Positions 6,106-8,023 of a stretch of 8,023 nucleotides of DNA are shown piece by piece. The translations under genes and the position numbers were made by a program. The notes beneath the pieces were generated by a model that searched no databases, was not told where the DNA came from, and worked only from the letters and a program-made list of their open reading frames with translations. The stretch comes from an uncultured beta proteobacterium (lineage in GTDB: Bacteria > Pseudomonadota > Gammaproteobacteria > Burkholderiales > Rhodocyclaceae), in contig CAIWVX010000220.1 in the NCBI GenBank assembly GCA_903916205.1, forward strand, positions 1-8,023, given 5' to 3'. The first letter of the stretch is position 1. Every line of letters starts with the position of its first letter.

Positions 6106-8023
6106 TCATTCCCTTGCCGTACCGCGCTCACGGCGACGATAACTGATGATCGCCGGTAGGATCGCCGCAACCAGCACCAAAGCCATCAGCGCCAACGGCC
6201 ACAGCACCGGCGCGTTCCACTGGTGGCGTTGCTGCGCCCGCCCGGCAACATCGATACGCTGGTATTTTAGGATGTTGTTGGCGACGTCATTCGGCTTGCG
6301 GTTAGATAACCAGGCATGGCCGAGCGTGTAGCTTTTGGGATGGAAGCCAAAAATCCACGGCGCATCCTCCTGCAATAGTCGGTTCATCCGGCCAATAATG
6401 GCTAGCCGCTGAGGGCTGTTTTCCATATCTTTCATTTCGGCGTACAGGCGGTCGAACTCCGGGCTGGAATAATTTGAGGCATTCTCGCCGCCTTTAGCGA
6501 CTTTGCCTTCACTGCCCGCCAGCAGAAAGAAGAAATTTTCTGGATCAGGATAGTCGGCATTCCAGCCGAGGTAATAAAGCTGCACCGCGCCTTTGCGAAT
6601 TTTTTCCTGAAAGCGATTGAAGTCGGTTGAGCGCACCACCAGTTGAATATCAAGTTTTGCGAACTGACGGGTCAGCCAATCCAAGCGAGATTTGTCGCCC
6701 ATGCCGCCGCTGGTGGTATCGAGATTGAGCACCAGCGGTTCGCCAGTTTGGGTATCGCGCCCGTTCGACCACCCGGCTTCGGCGAGAAGTTTTTTCGCGA
6801 CCTCAATCGGCTTGCGTCGCGCCTGACCAGCCAGCGGGTCGCCTTCCCAGTCATAGACCTGCGGATTCATCCCGGCTTGGCCGTCGAGATAACCGAAGAT
6901 GCCCGGCGGCAACGGACTCATCGCCGCGACTCCGCGCCCGTTCATAAAAATCGAAATAAATTCTTCCTGATCAATGGCAATCGACAAAGCTTGCCGCAAC
7001 TTGCGCGCTCGTTCAGCACCAACGCCGTCCTTGCCGCCAACCACCGGATCAAGCAGATTAAAGCCCATATAAAAAGTCGACGCCCGCACACTGGTCAGCA
7101 GTCGAATGCCCTTAGTTTGCATCTCGTCGGAAAGCTGCACATCGCCACCGACATTGAGCCGCACTGCCTGATCGAAACTGTCGGACGAAATACCGGAAGC
7201 ATCGAAATACCCTTGCAGAAATTTGTTCCAGTAGGGGATGCTTTCCTTCTCGCGGGCAAACACCGCCTTGTCGATCAAGGGCAAAGCCTTGCCACAGTCC
7301 GCCAGCAAGCCGAGCGCTTGATCATTGGCCTCACCTTCGCACGGGTAGCTTTCGCCGTGAAAGTTCGGATTGCGCTCAAGTACCATGCGGCTGTTCGGAT
7401 TATTTTCGGTCAGCATGAACGGCCCGGTGCCGACCGGATACCAGTCCAGCGTCAGATTCTTTTCGGCCATTCCGGGCTGGCTGTAAAAACGATCCGCCTC
7501 GCGGGGAACTGGCGCAAAAAACGGCATCGCCAGCCAGTAGAGAAATTGCGGATACTTGCCCTTGAGTTTGATGCGATAGGTATAGCGATCAACACGGGTA
7601 ACGCCTTCCAGCGCAAAACCATCGAGATCGAGCCAAGCTTTAGCGGGCAAGGACTTGGCGGCTTTCTGCAAATTTTCACCGAGCGCCTTCAAGCCAACAA
7701 TTCGCTCGGCCATCATCGGGAAAATCGGTGAATGCAAATGCGGATGGGCTAAGCGCTTGATCTCGTAAATATAGTCATCGGCGGTCAGTTCACGCGTTCC
7801 GGTCTGTTTGAAATCGGTAATGCTATTTAGCCCTTGCCGCCGGGAAGGATCGAGTTCGGCATAAAGCGCCTGACCCGCAGCATTAAGCGCAAAGGCCGGA
7901 TGCGGCTGATAACGAATGCCGGGACGAATCCGAATCTCATAAACACTGAAGGCAATCGCGTGTGAGGGCGCATTAGTGGGTAACACCTTCCCAGTGGCAT
8001 CGTAATACACGGGGATAGGAACC
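6106..8023 (-). CDS. Peptide ABC transporter substrate-binding protein, C-terminally membrane-anchored (5' end beyond window)
   Basis: Extracytoplasmic solute-binding protein of the SBP_bac_5 family, the first gene visible in the operon; about 638 residues are present and the frame stays open to the right edge, so start and signal peptide are missing. Numbered from the codon at 8010-8008, family hallmarks are YPVGTGPFMLTENN near 191-204 followed by LERNPNFHGE (211-220), LRQALSIAIDQEEFI (338-352), and near the C-terminus LYYLGWNADYPDPENFFFLL. Cys 224 and 239 could form a disulphide outside the cytoplasm. The last 35 residues contain a hydrophobic span (about 602-624) followed by RRRER, a stop-transfer-like anchor. 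Most family members are soluble periplasmic proteins or lipoproteins, so a C-terminal anchor is unusual. The internal GTG at 8010 is not the real start because coding similarity continues from the edge without a break. The substrate is probably oligopeptides by family and context. Confidence 0.92.
   Translation of the reverse strand, partial: VPIPVYYDATGKVLPTNAPSHAIAFSVYEIRIRPGIRYQPHPAFALNAAGQALYAELDPSRRQGLNSITDFKQTGTRELTADDYIYEIKRLAHPHLHSPIFPMMAERIVGLKALGENLQKAAKSLPAKAWLDLDGFALEGVTRVDRYTYRIKLKGKYPQFLYWLAMPFFAPVPREADRFYSQPGMAEKNLTLDWYPVGTGPFMLTENNPNSRMVLERNPNFHGESYPCEGEANDQALGLLADCGKALPLIDKAVFAREKESIPYWNKFLQGYFDASGISSDSFDQAVRLNVGGDVQLSDEMQTKGIRLLTSVRASTFYMGFNLLDPVVGGKDGVGAERARKLRQALSIAIDQEEFISIFMNGRGVAAMSPLPPGIFGYLDGQAGMNPQVYDWEGDPLAGQARRKPIEVAKKLLAEAGWSNGRDTQTGEPLVLNLDTTSGGMGDKSRLDWLTRQFAKLDIQLVVRSTDFNRFQEKIRKGAVQLYYLGWNADYPDPENFFFLLAGSEGKVAKGGENASNYSSPEFDRLYAEMKDMENSPQRLAIIGRMNRLLQEDAPWIFGFHPKSYTLGHAWLSNRKPNDVANNILKYQRIDVAGRAQQRHQWNAPVLWPLALMALVLVAAILPAIISYRRRERGTARE

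Noticed and set aside
6643..7731. Long open frame (362 codons) on the + strand
   Set aside because: It lies entirely antisense to the binding-protein gene, which shows clear family motifs along this stretch. The antisense product has no recognisable domain; long antisense frames are common in GC-rich genes.

Overview
The window looks like proteobacterial chromosome, most likely gamma- or betaproteobacterial. This rests on the style of the transporter proteins, the roughly 55-60% GC of the main operon, and CACAGAG-type intergenic palindromes. It does not allow a genus call. There are two contrasting parts.

Left part (1-1399): one AT-rich gene on the + strand (80-997). I estimate about 42% GC from sampled lines. 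It encodes a 305-residue protein with an N-terminal CxxC...CxxC zinc-ribbon-like module and a C-terminal Mrr-type PD-(D/E)xK nuclease domain, so it is a likely standalone restriction/defence nuclease. Ten bases after its stop lies a 56-bp near-palindrome (1008-1063) with the box layout of an integron attC site, including a single extrahelical base. By that base it points to the minus strand, opposite to the gene. The rest up to 1399 has no convincing gene. This part looks horizontally acquired.

Right part (1400-8023): an ABC peptide-transporter operon on the minus strand, read from the right edge leftwards. It holds a membrane-anchored substrate-binding protein (5' end outside the window), a DppB/YejB-type permease, a DppC/YejE-type permease with an unusually long N-terminal extension, and a single-chain ATPase with two complete nucleotide-binding domains and a cysteine cluster between them. 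The order binding protein-permease-permease-double ATPase matches yejABEF. The proteins would form one importer: the binding protein presents an oligopeptide-like substrate at the outer face, the permeases form the channel, and the ATPase powers it from the cytoplasm. The substrate cannot be read from sequence.

The most striking non-coding structure is a family of three 88-91-bp palindromic elements. One sits in each of the three gaps of this operon, at near-constant distance from the flanking stop and start codons. Their arms are built of 8-nt CRCAGAGR units, and some base pairs change on both arms between copies. They could be a mobile palindromic repeat, intercistronic RNA hairpins, or both.
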